This document shows positions 23,593-34,775 of a stretch of 64,000 nt of DNA, one piece after another. Source of the stretch: Rheum nobile (lineage: Eukaryota > Streptophyta > Magnoliopsida > Caryophyllales > Polygonaceae); the NCBI GenBank assembly GCA_027886185.1, contig WOAB01000110.1:248001-312000 (forward strand). Reading direction: 5' to 3'. The translations under genes and the position numbers were made by a program. Below the pieces are notes generated by a model. That model saw nothing but the letters and a program-made list of their open reading frames with translations, was not told the origin of the DNA and searched no databases. How positions within the stretch are numbered: position 1 is the stretch's first letter; each line of letters begins with the position of its first letter.

Positions 23593-24707
23593 GTAATAAT
23601 TTTTTTTAGCCACTAGTTTAACTTTATTTCTAGGGGTTCATCCCTTCTATTTTAGGGAATATTTTGGAAAAAATTTCCACCAAATTTGGCCTCTTGACAT
23701 GTGCACATGGACACATATTAGACAAACCGTTTAAGTTTTTGTATTTATTAAATGATCATTCATATCTTAAACTAATAAATAAATTGTTTTAATGAAATAA
23801 TAAGATATAACAATTGGTAATCACGTGTTTTATACAAACGTTTTATTTTTCATATTTGCAAAATCTTCTCAGGTCAATTGTAATCGAACATCGTAAATAC
23901 ATATATTTACCGATTTGGGGAAATATCGTGATTTTTAACTTAGAAGAATATCGTTTTAGGTTAGAAAATAATAGAATCATTTTAACTTAGAAGAATGTTT
24001 ATGAATAATATTATTTTTAACTACTAATTTAGTTTTTCTTCTTTCATTAATTCCAATTTAAAAAATAATTTTCAGATGTAAATTTTTAACATGTATCCAT
24101 AAACTTAAGTAAAATATGAATCATTTAAGCGATAAGAATATATTTAGTCAGTTTTAATCATAGAAAACAACATAAAATCTATCATTGTTTCAGGAATGTA
24201 ATCAAACAACTGATTTCGTTACCTCACATAAGTTTAAACTTTAAATTAACAACTCTGATTAGAATTTTCTGAAAATCGACACCAAAGTACTAAACGGACA
24301 ATCTAATATTTGCCTTTTTTTTTGGTCGGATAATATTTGCCTTTTGTACAAAACTATATACGTATTTTCTTTTGAAAATCATCGTGTACTTCATGTCAAT
24401 TAAAATATTAGTATAATGTGCATTATAAACAAAATGCATAGATCAGAAAATTAACGTAACTTCTCTGTTCAGGCCTTTTTGGACTTCAACCACGTAGCTA
24501 GCGGTCAAACACATATATACATATGCATGCATATTATACTTTATAACAGGGAAAGTCCACTATGGTGGCTATTTTTAGTTATTAACGAAAGTAAATTATT
24601 ATTATAATTAATCACCACCTTAGCTACCATTCCTACCAAGTACCATCATTTTATTTTCAAACATATTTATTGAAATCTTCATATTTCAGCTAATTAGATT
24701 AAGGATA
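23593..24707. other. AT-rich intergenic DNA
   Basis: No gene or bounded repeat could be supported. Confidence 0.5.
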
Positions 24708-24713
24708 CGGATC

Positions 24714-25186
24714 CAGTGAGAAATGATACTTAGGTGAGAACGTGAGAATACGTACATACATGCACATCAAGTGATGTACATGAAATTTTGTCTGTATTTG
24801 TATGAGTTTTCACTTACACATATTTATATATATAGTCAAAAATATATGCATATACATGCAAAAATTATACACATCTTGAGATGTGCATAAATTTTTACCT
24901 GTAAATGCATGAGTTTTAACTTACACATAGTCATACATAGAAAAAAAAATGCACATACAGGAAAAAATCTATGCACATATTGTTATGTGCATGTATTTTT
25001 GCTTGCATGTGCATGAATTTTCACTTATACATGGTCTCTATATAGTCATAAATTTATGCACATCTTGAGGTGTGCATGAATTAATGCATATATGTGCATG
25101 AATTTTCACCTACTAAAGTCATGCACATAATCCTAAATACATGCACATCCGACATTCTCACCTAAGCGATTATTCTCACGTGAACT
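24714..25186. mobile_element. small element with inverted ends and internal tandem units
   Basis: The left end (GTGAGAAATGATACTTAGGT...) and the right end, read on the other strand (CGTGAGAATAATCGCTTAGG...), are inverted copies. Inside are about four degenerate units of roughly 110-120 bp. Each has TGCACAT, a GTGCATGAATTTT-type word and ACTTACACAT followed by AGTCA. No protein is encoded. A related end appears to lie at about 41690-41720. Confidence 0.6.
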
Positions 25187-25327
25187 TTTTCCTTAGATTA
25201 ATTGATAATATATAAGCTAGTTTTAATTTATAAATTAACAAATGTGAGTGTGCTCCGACAAAAACTGAATAATTAAAATGGCTGATACTATATGCGCGAT
25301 GAATTTTTGCTGTGCGTGCGACATTCT

Positions 25328-25518
25328 GTACGCTAGGAAATGGCGTACGCAATTTCCTAGCGTACAAATTAAAATATGCATAAATAATAAGGTTATATGT
25401 ATTTTGAATTTTAAAAAAAAAATAAGTATAAATCTGTACGTCATAATATGGCGTACAGATTTATACTTTAAAAAAAATTAATTTTTTTTTATAATCTGTA
25501 CGCCAGATTCTGGCGTAC
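25328..25518. repeat. four 5-11-5 palindromic boxes, left arm of the foldback element
   Basis: GTACG and CGTAC separated by exactly 11 bp occur at 25328-25348, 25345-25365 (overlapping the first), 25436-25456 and 25498-25518. The first two together make a hairpin with 14-bp arms. The third is embedded in a longer palindrome with 17-bp arms (25424-25468). Confidence 0.85.
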
Positions 25519-25904
25519 AGATTATTAAAAAAAAAATTTAAAACATTTTTTTAATAAAAAAAAAGTTTTAAAAATTTTTTGTAATAAAAAAAAATTAAAA
25601 CATTTTTTAAATAAAAAAAAGTTTTTAATCATGTAGAGAATTTCAATACGAGTCCGTACATATAAAATTCGCCGAAAACGGACATCGTTTGCCCCTCCAA
25701 AAGCCCAAAACACGAAGCCTTCCTACCCATTTATTTTTATTTGGTGCCCGACATATAGCGCATTATAGTGATTTTTTTTGAATTTTTCTACTATAATTTT
25801 GTATAAAATTTTAATACGAGTCCGTACATATAAAATTCATTCAAAACGGATATCGTGTTCCCCTCCAAAAAGCCCTCTTTTGAATTGGGGCTTAGACGGA
25901 TATC

Positions 25905-26045
25905 ATTTTTCCCTCCAAAAAGCCCCTCCATTAAACGCCTCTTTTGAGTTAGGGCTTAAAGATGGGACTTAAATAGAGGCTTTTTGAGTTTAAGCCTCCA
26001 TTTAAGCCCCAACTCAAAAGAGGGGTTTAATGAAGGGGCTTTTGA
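25905..26045. repeat. hairpin nested in the left arm
   Basis: Words such as AAGCCCCTCCATTAAA and CTCTTTTGAGTTAGGGCTTAA recur inverted about 100 bp later, giving a nested hairpin. The mirror copy lies in the right arm at about 28608-28745. Confidence 0.75.
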
Positions 26046-26217
26046 TCCCAAATTATATGTATATTAAATTATAATTATGTCATTATATTAAGTTATCAAA
26101 ATATCATTTATATTAAATTACTAAATATACCATTTATATTAAATTATAAAAAATTGATTTTATATTAAATTTCAATTACATGTTGCATTTTAGGTGAATT
26201 GAAAGAAAGGAAAAAAA

Positions 26218-26276
26218 CCGCGGGCGCGGCCTTGGAAGAACTCAGCTAAGATGCCAAGAAGCAAAGCCGCGATCGT
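26218..26276. repeat. GC-rich inverted block, left copy
   Basis: The segment beginning CCGCGGGCGCGGCCTTGG is GC-rich within an AT desert. It is present in reverse complement at 28381-28441 with only a few differences. Confidence 0.9.
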
Positions 26277-28380
26277 ATATAAGTGTAACTATATGAAATA
26301 TAATAAAATACTATAGTATATATAAGTGTAACTATGTAAAATATAATGAAATGATATAGTATATAAGTCTACGTGTACTAGATTTAATGAAATACTATAG
26401 TATATAAATGTTACTATATGAAATATAATGAAATACTATATTATATAAGTCTAAGTATACTAGATCTAATGAAATACTATAATACATAAGTGTAACTATA
26501 AGAAATATAATGAAATACTATGGTACATAAGTGTAACTATATGAAATATAATGAAATACTATAGTATATAAGTGTAACTATATGAAATTTAATGAAATAC
26601 TATGATACATAAGTGTAACTATATGAAATATAATGAAATACTATGATACATAAGTGTAACTATATGAAATATAATGAAATACTATAGTATATAAGTGTAA
26701 CTATATGAAATTTAATGAAATACTATAGTATATAAGTCTAAGTATACTAGATCTAATGAAATACTATAATACATAAGTGTAACTATATGAAATATAATGA
26801 AATACTATGGTATATAAGTGTAACGATATGAAATATAATGAAATACTATAGTATATAAGTATAACTATATGAAATACTATAGTATATAAGTGTAACTATA
26901 TGAAATTTAATGAAATACTATAGTATATAAGTGTAACTATATGAAATTTAATGAAATACTATAGTATATAAGTGTAACTATATGAAATTTAATGAAATAC
27001 TATGGTATATAAGTATAACTGTATGAAATATAATGAAATACTATGATACATAAGTGTAACTATATGAAATATAATGAAATACTATAGTATATAAGTCTAA
27101 GTATACTAGATCTAATGAAATACTATGGTACATAAGTGTAATTATATGAAATTATAATAAAATACTATAGTATATAAGTGTAACTATATGAAATTTAATG
27201 AAATACTATAGTATATAAGTCTATGTATACTAGATCTAATGAAATACTATGGTACATAAGTGTAACTATATGAAATATAATGAAATATTATGGTATATAA
27301 GTGTAACTATATGAAATTTAATGAAATACTATAGTATATAAGTCTAAGTATACTAGATCTAATGAAATACCATGGTACATAAGTGTAATTATATGAAATA
27401 TAATGAAATACTATAGTATATAAGTGTAACTATATGAAATTTAATGAAATACTATAGTATATAAGTCTATGTATACTAGATCTAATGAAATACTATGGTA
27501 CATAAGTGTAACTATATGAAATATAATGAAATACTATGATATATAAGTGTAACTATATGAAATTTAATGAAATACTATAATATATAAGTATAACTATATG
27601 AAATTTAATGAAATACTATAGTATATAAGTATAACAATATGAAATACTATAGTATATAATGAAATACTATAGTATATAAGTGTAACTATATGAAATTTAA
27701 TGAAATACTATAGTATATAAGTATAACTATATGAAATATAATGAAATACTATAGTATATATAATGAAAATACTATAGTATATAATGAAATACTACAGTAT
27801 ATAAGTATAACTATATGAAATACTATAATATATTAGTATATTCACATTAAATATAAAGAAAAACTATAGTATATAAGTATTTCATTAAATTTTATATAGT
27901 TACATTTATATACTATAGTATTTCATTATATACTATAGTATTTTCATTATATACTATAGTATTTCATTATATTTCATATAGTTATACTTATATACTATAG
28001 TATTTTATTAAATTTCATATAATTACACTTATATACCATAGTATTTCATTATATTTTATATACTTACACTTATGTATCATAGTATTTCATTATATTTCAT
28101 ATAGTTACACTTATGTATCATAGTATTTCATTAAATTTCATATAGTTACACTTATATACTATAGTATTTCATTATATTTCATATAGTTACACTTATGTAC
28201 CATAGTATTTCATTATATTTCCTATAGTTACACTTATGTACCATAGACTTATATACTATAGTATTTCATTAAATCTAGTATAGTTAGACTTATATACTAT
28301 ATCATTTTATTATATTTCACATAGTTACACTTATATATACTATAGTATTTTATTATATTTCATATAGTTACACTTATATA
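26277..28380. repeat. 41-bp tandem array with an orientation switch
   Basis: Units of about 41 bp (words AAGTGTAACTATATGAAAT and AATGAAATACTATAGTAT) run in one orientation to about 27865, then in the opposite orientation to 28380. Each unit contains the palindrome ATACTATAGTAT. A variant with CTAGATCTAATGAAAT recurs every few units, so there is a higher-order pattern. The left part is about 1.6 kb and the right about 0.5 kb. Confidence 0.9.
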
Positions 28381-28441
28381 CGATCGCGGCTTTGTTTTTT
28401 GGCATCTTAGCTGAGTTCTTCCAAGGCCGCGCCCGCGGTTT
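28381..28441. repeat. GC-rich inverted block, right copy
   Basis: Reverse complement of 26218-26276; marks the inner edge of the right arm. Confidence 0.9.
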
Positions 28442-29101
28442 TTTTCCTTTCTTTCAATTCACCTAAAATGCAACATGTAATTGAAATTTAATATAAAATC
28501 AATTTTTTTTATAATTTAATATAAAGGGTATATTTAATAATTTAATATAAATGATATTTTGATAACTTAATATAATGACATAATTGTAATTTAATATAAA
28601 TATAATTTGGGATCAAAAGCCTCTCCATTAAACCCTCTTTTGAGTTGTGGCTTAAATAGAGGCTTAAACTCAAAAAGCCTCTATTTAAGCCCCATCTTTA
28701 AGCCCTAACTCAAAAGAGGGGTTTAATAGAGGGGCTTTTTGGAGGGGAAAACGATATTCGTTTTGAATGAATTTTATATGTACGGACACGTATTAAAATT
28801 TTATACAAAATTATAGTAGAAAAATTCAAAAAATTTCACTACAATGCGCTATATGTCGGGCACCAAATAAAAATAAATGGGTAGGAAGACTTCGTGTTTT
28901 GGGCTTTTGGAGGGGCAAACGATGTCCGTTTTGAGCGAATTTTATATGTACGAACTCGTATTGAAATTCTCTACATGATTAATTTTTTATTTTTTTTAAA
29001 TGTTTTAATTTTTTTTTTATTACAAAAATGTTTAAAAACTTTTTTTTTTTATTAAAAAAAAAATTTTAATTTTAATTTTTTAATTTTTTAAGTATAAATC
29101 T

Positions 29102-29215
29102 GTACGCCAGATTATGACATATAGATTTATACTTATTTTTTTTTAAAAAAATTCAAAATACATATAATATTATTATTTATACATATTTTAATGTGTACGC
29201 TAGGAAATGGCGTAC
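29102..29215. repeat. 5-11-5 palindromic boxes, right arm of the foldback element
   Basis: One intact box (GTACG, 11 bp, CGTAC) lies at 29195-29215. A decayed one at 29102-29122 keeps only the left half-site. They mirror the boxes of the left arm. Confidence 0.8.
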
Positions 29216-29550
29216 AAATGTCGTATGCACAGTAAAAATTCAGCGCGCACTTAGTGGCCTCGATTAAAATAGATATGATATACGGAACATAGAGAACAGA
29301 TCAAATACGGAGCTCATTCCACATGAAAAGTGAGGATTTACTATAGGCGTCAGATCAATTTAATCAAACTGTCAAAAATTGACATTCGGTCCCGCGCGTG
29401 TAATTAAACACGCTTTCCCTTCATCTTGATACCTTTCCATTTTCATGTTAAAGAAAGTGGACCACAATCTCCCCTTTGTTTCTCGATTTCCACTTATTTT
29501 TAGGTAAAAGATATATACACACGAAAAATCGTGTAAATGTAAATCAAAGT

Positions 29551-29882
29551 GTGCGTTAACCCTTAACGTACAGATTTTGTACGATATTTCTTAACGCATA
29601 AGGGACAGAAGAGGCATTTTTGAAAAATTCGGGGATAAAATGTGTGCGACATTCCTTAACGCACATGTTGAATTGGGCCAAGCGAGACAAGCCCAAAAAT
29701 AGTCTGGCCCAGCTTAACCACGTGTGCGTTAAGGAATATCGCACATATTTATGTGCGACTAGACTTAACGCATAGGTTGAATTGGACCAAGGGAGACAAG
29801 CCCAAAAATAGTCTGGCCCAGCTTAACCACGTGTGCGTTAAGTGTAGTCGCACATATTTCTGTGCGATTAGGGTTAACGCAC
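29551..29882. repeat. left cluster of seven 21-bp palindromic boxes
   Basis: Boxes lie at 29551-29571, 29579-29599, 29644-29664, 29724-29744, 29753-29773, 29833-29853 and 29862-29882. Each is GTGCG (or a one-base variant), 11 bp, CGCAC (or a one-base variant). The third to seventh sit in a tandem duplication of period 109 bp (29644-29860). The cluster lies in the end of the MULE and immediately upstream of the mobile-domain gene. Confidence 0.9.
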
Positions 29883-30025
29883 AATGGTGCGATAAGGGTT
29901 GAAGCCGATTCTTCTTCCCCTTTCCCATTTCCTGATTTCGGCGCCGAATTTTTTTCCCGAATTTTTTCTCGTTTCTTCGATTTCGATTTCCCAGAATTTT
30001 CGGCTATTGAATCTCAAATCCGATC

Positions 30026-33000
30026 ATGGATTCAACTAGGGGGGCTCATGGCGGTCCGACTGGTGGTGATGAGGTGGCCGAAGGCGTTGAGGCGGCGGCG
30101 ACCGGAGCTCCTGTGCAGCAGACTCGTGCCGGTGGTGGTTGTTTGGCGTCTGGTTCCGGAGCTGAGGGGGTGCAGACGACGGCCGGTCTCGGTGGAGGAG
30201 CCGCCGCTGGTGTCGGAGGTGGAGCCGTCGTCGGTGTCGGAGGTGGAGCCGCCGCTGGTGAAGCTCCGGCTTGGATGGCCATGGAGGAGGAGGAGGAGGA
30301 GGAGGAGGATGGTAGCTTAGTCCGACGGACTACTGGTGGCGCGAGACGTCGGTTGACCCCATTGATCCCGTCGAGTCCACCTATTGACGTTACACCCACA
30401 ACAGGCATCAGTCGTCAGGTAAGTAGATTTGCTTAGAAATCATCCAAATTTATTCAAATTTTGTCGTTAAATTTTAATCGTTATATTTGCTTAGATTTCA
30501 TCTAAATTTTGACGTTAAATTTTAATCGTTATATTTGTTATATTTGTTAGATTTGCTTAGATTTCATCTAAATTTTGACGTTAAATTTTAATCGTTATAT
30601 TTGTTAGATTTGCTTAGAATTCATCCAAAATTAAGTTTATATAAAATTTAGAGAAATATGATAAAATATATATAATTTATATAAAATTTAAATGAAATTT
30701 AAAATGTCATATAATATTTAGCGAAATAGGTATGAAAGTTAGATAATTCTGAACTGATCAATAAATATGAAATTTAGATAAAATAGATTAATTAGAAATA
30801 ATGCTTTATAAAATTAGATATTATAGATATTAAATTATATAATTTAAGTTTAAAATAAAAGTTCGAATTTCGTTTGAAATTGAGAGAAATAAATTAATGA
30901 TATTAGAGAATGACTATAATAAATTACGAAACAATAATTTTAGGCATTACGGGACGCGTTGGGTGGATTTGAGGGGATGACACATCCCGCTCCGGTAGCT
31001 GATCGACGCGGTGCGCCTAGAAGGCATATCTCAGCGACAGTGCGGCGTCATGCGGTGCAGATGAGGGCGGACTTATTAGCAGTAGAGTCACCGGTTCCAG
31101 CTTCTGGTCCGATTGAGGATTCGTCGCCGGTTCCAGCTTCTTGTCCGACCGAGGATGCGAGGATGGAGGACGCATACGTCACATCTGGTGACGATATGCC
31201 AGTTGATGAGGTGGCATGTCATGTGTCAGACGAGGACGAGGATCTGCTGGCAGACTACACGGTTTCTTATGAGCCGATTTTACCGGATGAGACCGACCCT
31301 CCACCTCCTTGTTCTGTCCCATCTCCCGTTTCCTCCCCGTTCCCTTATAGTCTTGCTGCCCCCTCCCCTATTTCTTCCCCTGTACTAGCTCCAGCACCAG
31401 CACCAGCTCCAGCACCAGCACCAGCTCCAGCACCAGCTCATGGCCCCGTTCTAGGGCAGTCTTCTTGGATGCCTGGAGGGCCGCACGTCCCTTTCCTCCT
31501 TCCGAGCTACACCACACATATCGCGAGGGCGATTTATGATTTGACTCCTTTGGCCCCTCCTCCCCCTCGTGCCCCCACCCTTCCACAGCAGCGACGGCGC
31601 AAGAGAGCTAGAGGACAGGCTGCTCCAGAGGATGCTCCAGAGGCTGCACCAGAGGCTGCTCCCGAGGTTGCGCCGGAGGAGGCTGCAGATGTTGAGGCCG
31701 CTCCCCGTGTTTCAGGTCGTTAGGCCCGCCAGCAGACTCAGGATTTGGTGCGTTTTTTTAACTCATTTGTCTTGTAGAAATGTAATTATTTTTTTTAATT
31801 TCGTAGCTAATATTAATTATCGAACATGTAGACACGTAAGGTCTTGAGGGTTCACTTCCACGTCAGCATCGTCACAGATCTTGAGCCGTTCATCAGACCC
31901 GAGCCAGAGTCATGGTTTCGGCTAGCGGAGCGTAGTGGCCTCACACATCTCCGTGTTCTTGGCACCGGGGCTATTGATCGCGTCCTGGTCTCTGCTTTTG
32001 TGGAGAGATGGCACCCTGAGACGTCATCGTTCCATTTTCCTTGGGGCAAGATGACGATTACGCTACACGACGCTTATGAGATACTCAGGGTGCCCATTGA
32101 CGGGAGGAGTTGTACGACACCAGGTGTGAACGATCTAGAGCTCAGACGGAGGATTGCGCTGGAGCTTTTTGGGTTTGACGATAGTTCTCAGGTGGATAGA
32201 TGGTACCGTACTGGCGGCATTCCTATCGTGAGGCTACAGGACGATTTGACGCGCATGATGGGTAGCGAACAGAGGGACGAGAGCGTCTTGGCTTCACTTT
32301 ATCTGTTCTTGATGCTCGGCTCCACAGTGTTGGTCGACAAGTCTACCCGTCAGATCAAGCACAAGTGGTTGGCACTGCTGTTCGATCACGAGGCCACAGG
32401 CCGATATGCATGGGGAGCAGGCATTCTGGCGTTCTTGTACCGGAACTTAGGACAGGCGTCCAGACGAGAGGCACAGGGCATTGCCAGTTGTGGCATACTT
32501 TTGAGAGTAAGAATTTAAATTTAATAAATTTGAATTTACTTTATACATTATAATTATTTCTTTTGTAACCTTATACTTCGTTCGATCTTCTTATGTAGTC
32601 ATGGATATGGGCGTACTTTCCTTATTTTCGTGGACATTATGTCACGGACCCAGCTGCCATGGCCGACGATGCTTCTGCCATCAGAGACGGCCAGGAGGTA
32701 CCACAGAGCAAAGAGCCAAGGCGTTTGGTGTGTATGCGCCAGATGCTGGACAATATTAGATATGATGAGGTAATATGTTTCACCATATTAGTATTTTAAT
32801 TTATAATATGTACTTCATGTTATATATTTTATAATATGTTATCAATTTTATTTGTTACAGGTACAGTGGTGTCCGTTTCGTAGAGTATCATTCGACTGAC
32901 CAGAGTACGCTCCTTCCCTGTTTAGAGGGATCATTCAGATCATGGATATTCAGGAGTCGTACCTGCCGGACCGCTGCCTTCGTCAGTTTAGCCATGTACA

Positions 33001-33577
33001 GGGGATCCCTATCTTACCCCCAGAGCCGAGCTCATTGATCCGACAGGACGACCTCAGGCATTACAACGTCAAATTCGACGCTCATCTATTGGGGCATGGG
33101 ATGAGGATCCGAGGCCTTTGATCCATGTTGAGGCGCCACCAGTCACGCGCTATTGGGATGTTACAGATGACTATCTGGATTGGTTGGACGAGTATTCACA
33201 TGTGCTGGTGGATCCTAGATCCACCAGACAGGATCGTCCTCATGGCCCTGTCCATCCCACACCATCGGTGGACACTCTTGCGGTATGTGCAATTTGTTTA
33301 AATCAATTAATGTCATTTATTAATTAATCATATTTAAATTCTAATGGGTATTTACCGGAACCAGTTGGTTGCTGGTGAGATTCGTGCCTATTTCCAGAGG
33401 CGGACGCGTAGGGATCTTATCCCCGTTCAGGAGGTTGACGAGATGATGTCTCTTCTATTGCATATGCTGACTGATGAGACTCATCCGATGGCCCCTCCTC
33501 CACCTCGTGCATCACAAATATTCCCGGATTCCATACACGAGCCGGGGGAGGGTAGTGGGAGTCAGCTCGGAGATTAG
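30026..33577 (+). pseudogene. plant mobile domain (PMD, aminotransferase-like/MAIN type) protein, broken
   Basis: Exons traced by splice sites are 30026-30418, 30944-31747, 31832-32506, 32599-32769, 32861-33282 and about 33344-33577. The N-terminal 400 residues are low complexity: Gly/Ala and Glu runs, then an APAPAP tract. The PMD begins at about 31832 with HVSIVTDLEPFIRPEPESWF, then ERWHPETSSFHFPWGKMTIT, LHDAYEILRVPIDG and SWIWAYFPYF. PMD proteins are known both as host silencing factors and as passengers of MULEs and retroelements. Damage: TAG at 31721-31723, TGA at 32897-32899, a frameshift at about 33083-33090 and no AG at the expected last acceptor. A GTG-started frame also opens at 29862, but the ATG at 30026 begins the sensible protein. 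Confidence 0.8.
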
Positions 33578-33657
33578 CGATGTTATGTGTTTTGAAATTG
33601 TGTTTTGGACTTGTGTTTTGTATTTTGGGTTACCTATGTATACATTTTAATTTGCCC

Positions 33658-34030
33658 AATAGGACCAACAAACGCATATTGGGCCCTAACTAGGCCCGAA
33701 CAAACATATTGGGCCTAAACTAGGCCCAATAGGACCAACAAACGCACATTGGGCCCAAACTAGGCCCGAACAAGCATATTGGGCCTAAACTAGGCCCACT
33801 AGGCCCGGACAAGCATATTGGGCCTAAACTAGGCCCAATAGGATCAATAAACGCATATTGGGCCCTAACTAGGCCCGAACAAGCATATTGGGCCTAAACT
33901 AGGCCCAATAGGACCAACAAATGCATATTGGGCCCAAAATAGGCCCGAACAAGCATATTGGGCCTAAACTAGGCCCAATAAGACCAACACACGCATATTG
34001 GGCCCAAACTAGGCCCAATAGGACCAACTT
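33658..34030. repeat. 70-bp minisatellite rich in GGGCC/GGCCC
   Basis: About five copies of a 70-bp unit contain ATTGGGCC and GGCCCAATAGGACCAACA. Each unit holds interrupted palindromes of the form GGGCC, 7 bp, GGCCC. It lies just downstream of the mobile-domain gene and upstream of the GRF-type gene. Confidence 0.9.
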
Positions 34031-34271
34031 CATAAAACTTTGTCTGGGCCCATTAACTTATAATACGAGTGAGACCTCAGTATAATATTATAATAACATA
34101 GTATTATAACCTAAACGTACAGCTTCTTCATACTTCGTGATATATCGTTACTATGAAACTCATGTAAGTATATAGTGCAAGTAGAGATTGCTTAAGAATT
34201 ATGTACAATACATTAGTATAAACCATGACTGATGAATGCTTTATAAGTATAAAGTTCTAAATCATATATAA

Positions 34272-34430
34272 GAAACCCTAAACCCTAAACCCTAAGCCCT
34301 AAATTCTAAACCCTAAAACCTTAAACAATACATTAGTATTAACCATATGATAAGATAATATTAATTTATTTAATATGCATTTAATCCTAAACCCTAAACC
34401 CTAAATCCTATCCTAAACCCTAAAACAATA
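34272..34430. repeat. telomere-like CCCTAAA repeats, two short tracts
   Basis: Imperfect AAACCCT repeats occur at about 34272-34322 and 34384-34430, separated by AT-rich DNA. They resemble the plant telomere repeat or promoter telo-boxes and end directly at the first box of the central cluster. Confidence 0.85.
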
Positions 34431-34432
34431 CT

Positions 34433-34617
34433 ATGCGTTAACCCTAAACGCACACATATTCATTGGGCTGTTACGAAGCCCAATGACTGTTGGGGCCAGA
34501 GTCAAGCCCAGCCAGGTGTGCGTTAAGCCTAAACGCACACCCAGAATCCATCCTGAACGGCCAATATTCGGCCGTTATGAAATCCGACCGTTCTCTGTGC
34601 GTTAAGGGATAACGCAC
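34433..34617 (+). promoter_or_regulatory. central cluster of three 21-bp boxes, GRF gene promoter
   Basis: Boxes at 34433-34453, 34518-34538 and 34597-34617 all keep GTGCGTTAA (or ATGCGTTAA) on the left and CGCAC on the right with 11 bp between. The last is 35 bp upstream of the TATA segment of the GRF-type gene. Confidence 0.8.
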
Positions 34618-34652
34618 CAACGGTAAGAATTTTATAACGGTCGAATTTCCCT

Positions 34653-34665
34653 CCTATATATACCC
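34653..34665 (+). promoter_or_regulatory. TATA segment of the GRF-type gene
   Basis: CCTATATATACCC occurs here and, identically, on the minus strand upstream of the transposase at 38686-38698. Both lie 32-35 bp downstream of a 21-bp box. Confidence 0.75.
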
Positions 34666-34775
34666 ATATCAATTTCTTTATACTTCCACATCCAAACACA
34701 ACAATCACCTTTTTGCTTTAGTTTTTGCAAGACTTTATATTTTCTTATACAATAATTCGTATTACATATCAGGGG

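Larger units (their letters stand above)
25280..29262. mobile_element. giant foldback element, probable non-autonomous MULE
   Basis: This 3,983-bp element has inverted arms of about 0.9-1.0 kb (25280-26300 and 28375-29262). The ends share ACTA..TGCGCG then TGAATTTTT on opposite strands. They are flanked by the 8-bp direct duplication ATTAAAAT (25272-25279 and 29263-29270), compatible with the 8-9 bp duplications of Mutator elements. The middle is a tandem array that changes orientation. There is no coding capacity. The terminal parts carry interrupted palindromes with GTACG/CGTAC arms. The arms are very similar, suggesting recent formation or gene conversion. Confidence 0.78.

Noticed and set aside
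26277..28380. CRISPR-like regular repeats
   Set aside because: Units are contiguous tandem repeats without unique spacers, in a plant transposon.
29862..30320. GTG-started frame as the true start of the mobile-domain gene
   Set aside because: It is in a different frame from the ATG at 30026 and does not lead into the second exon in frame.
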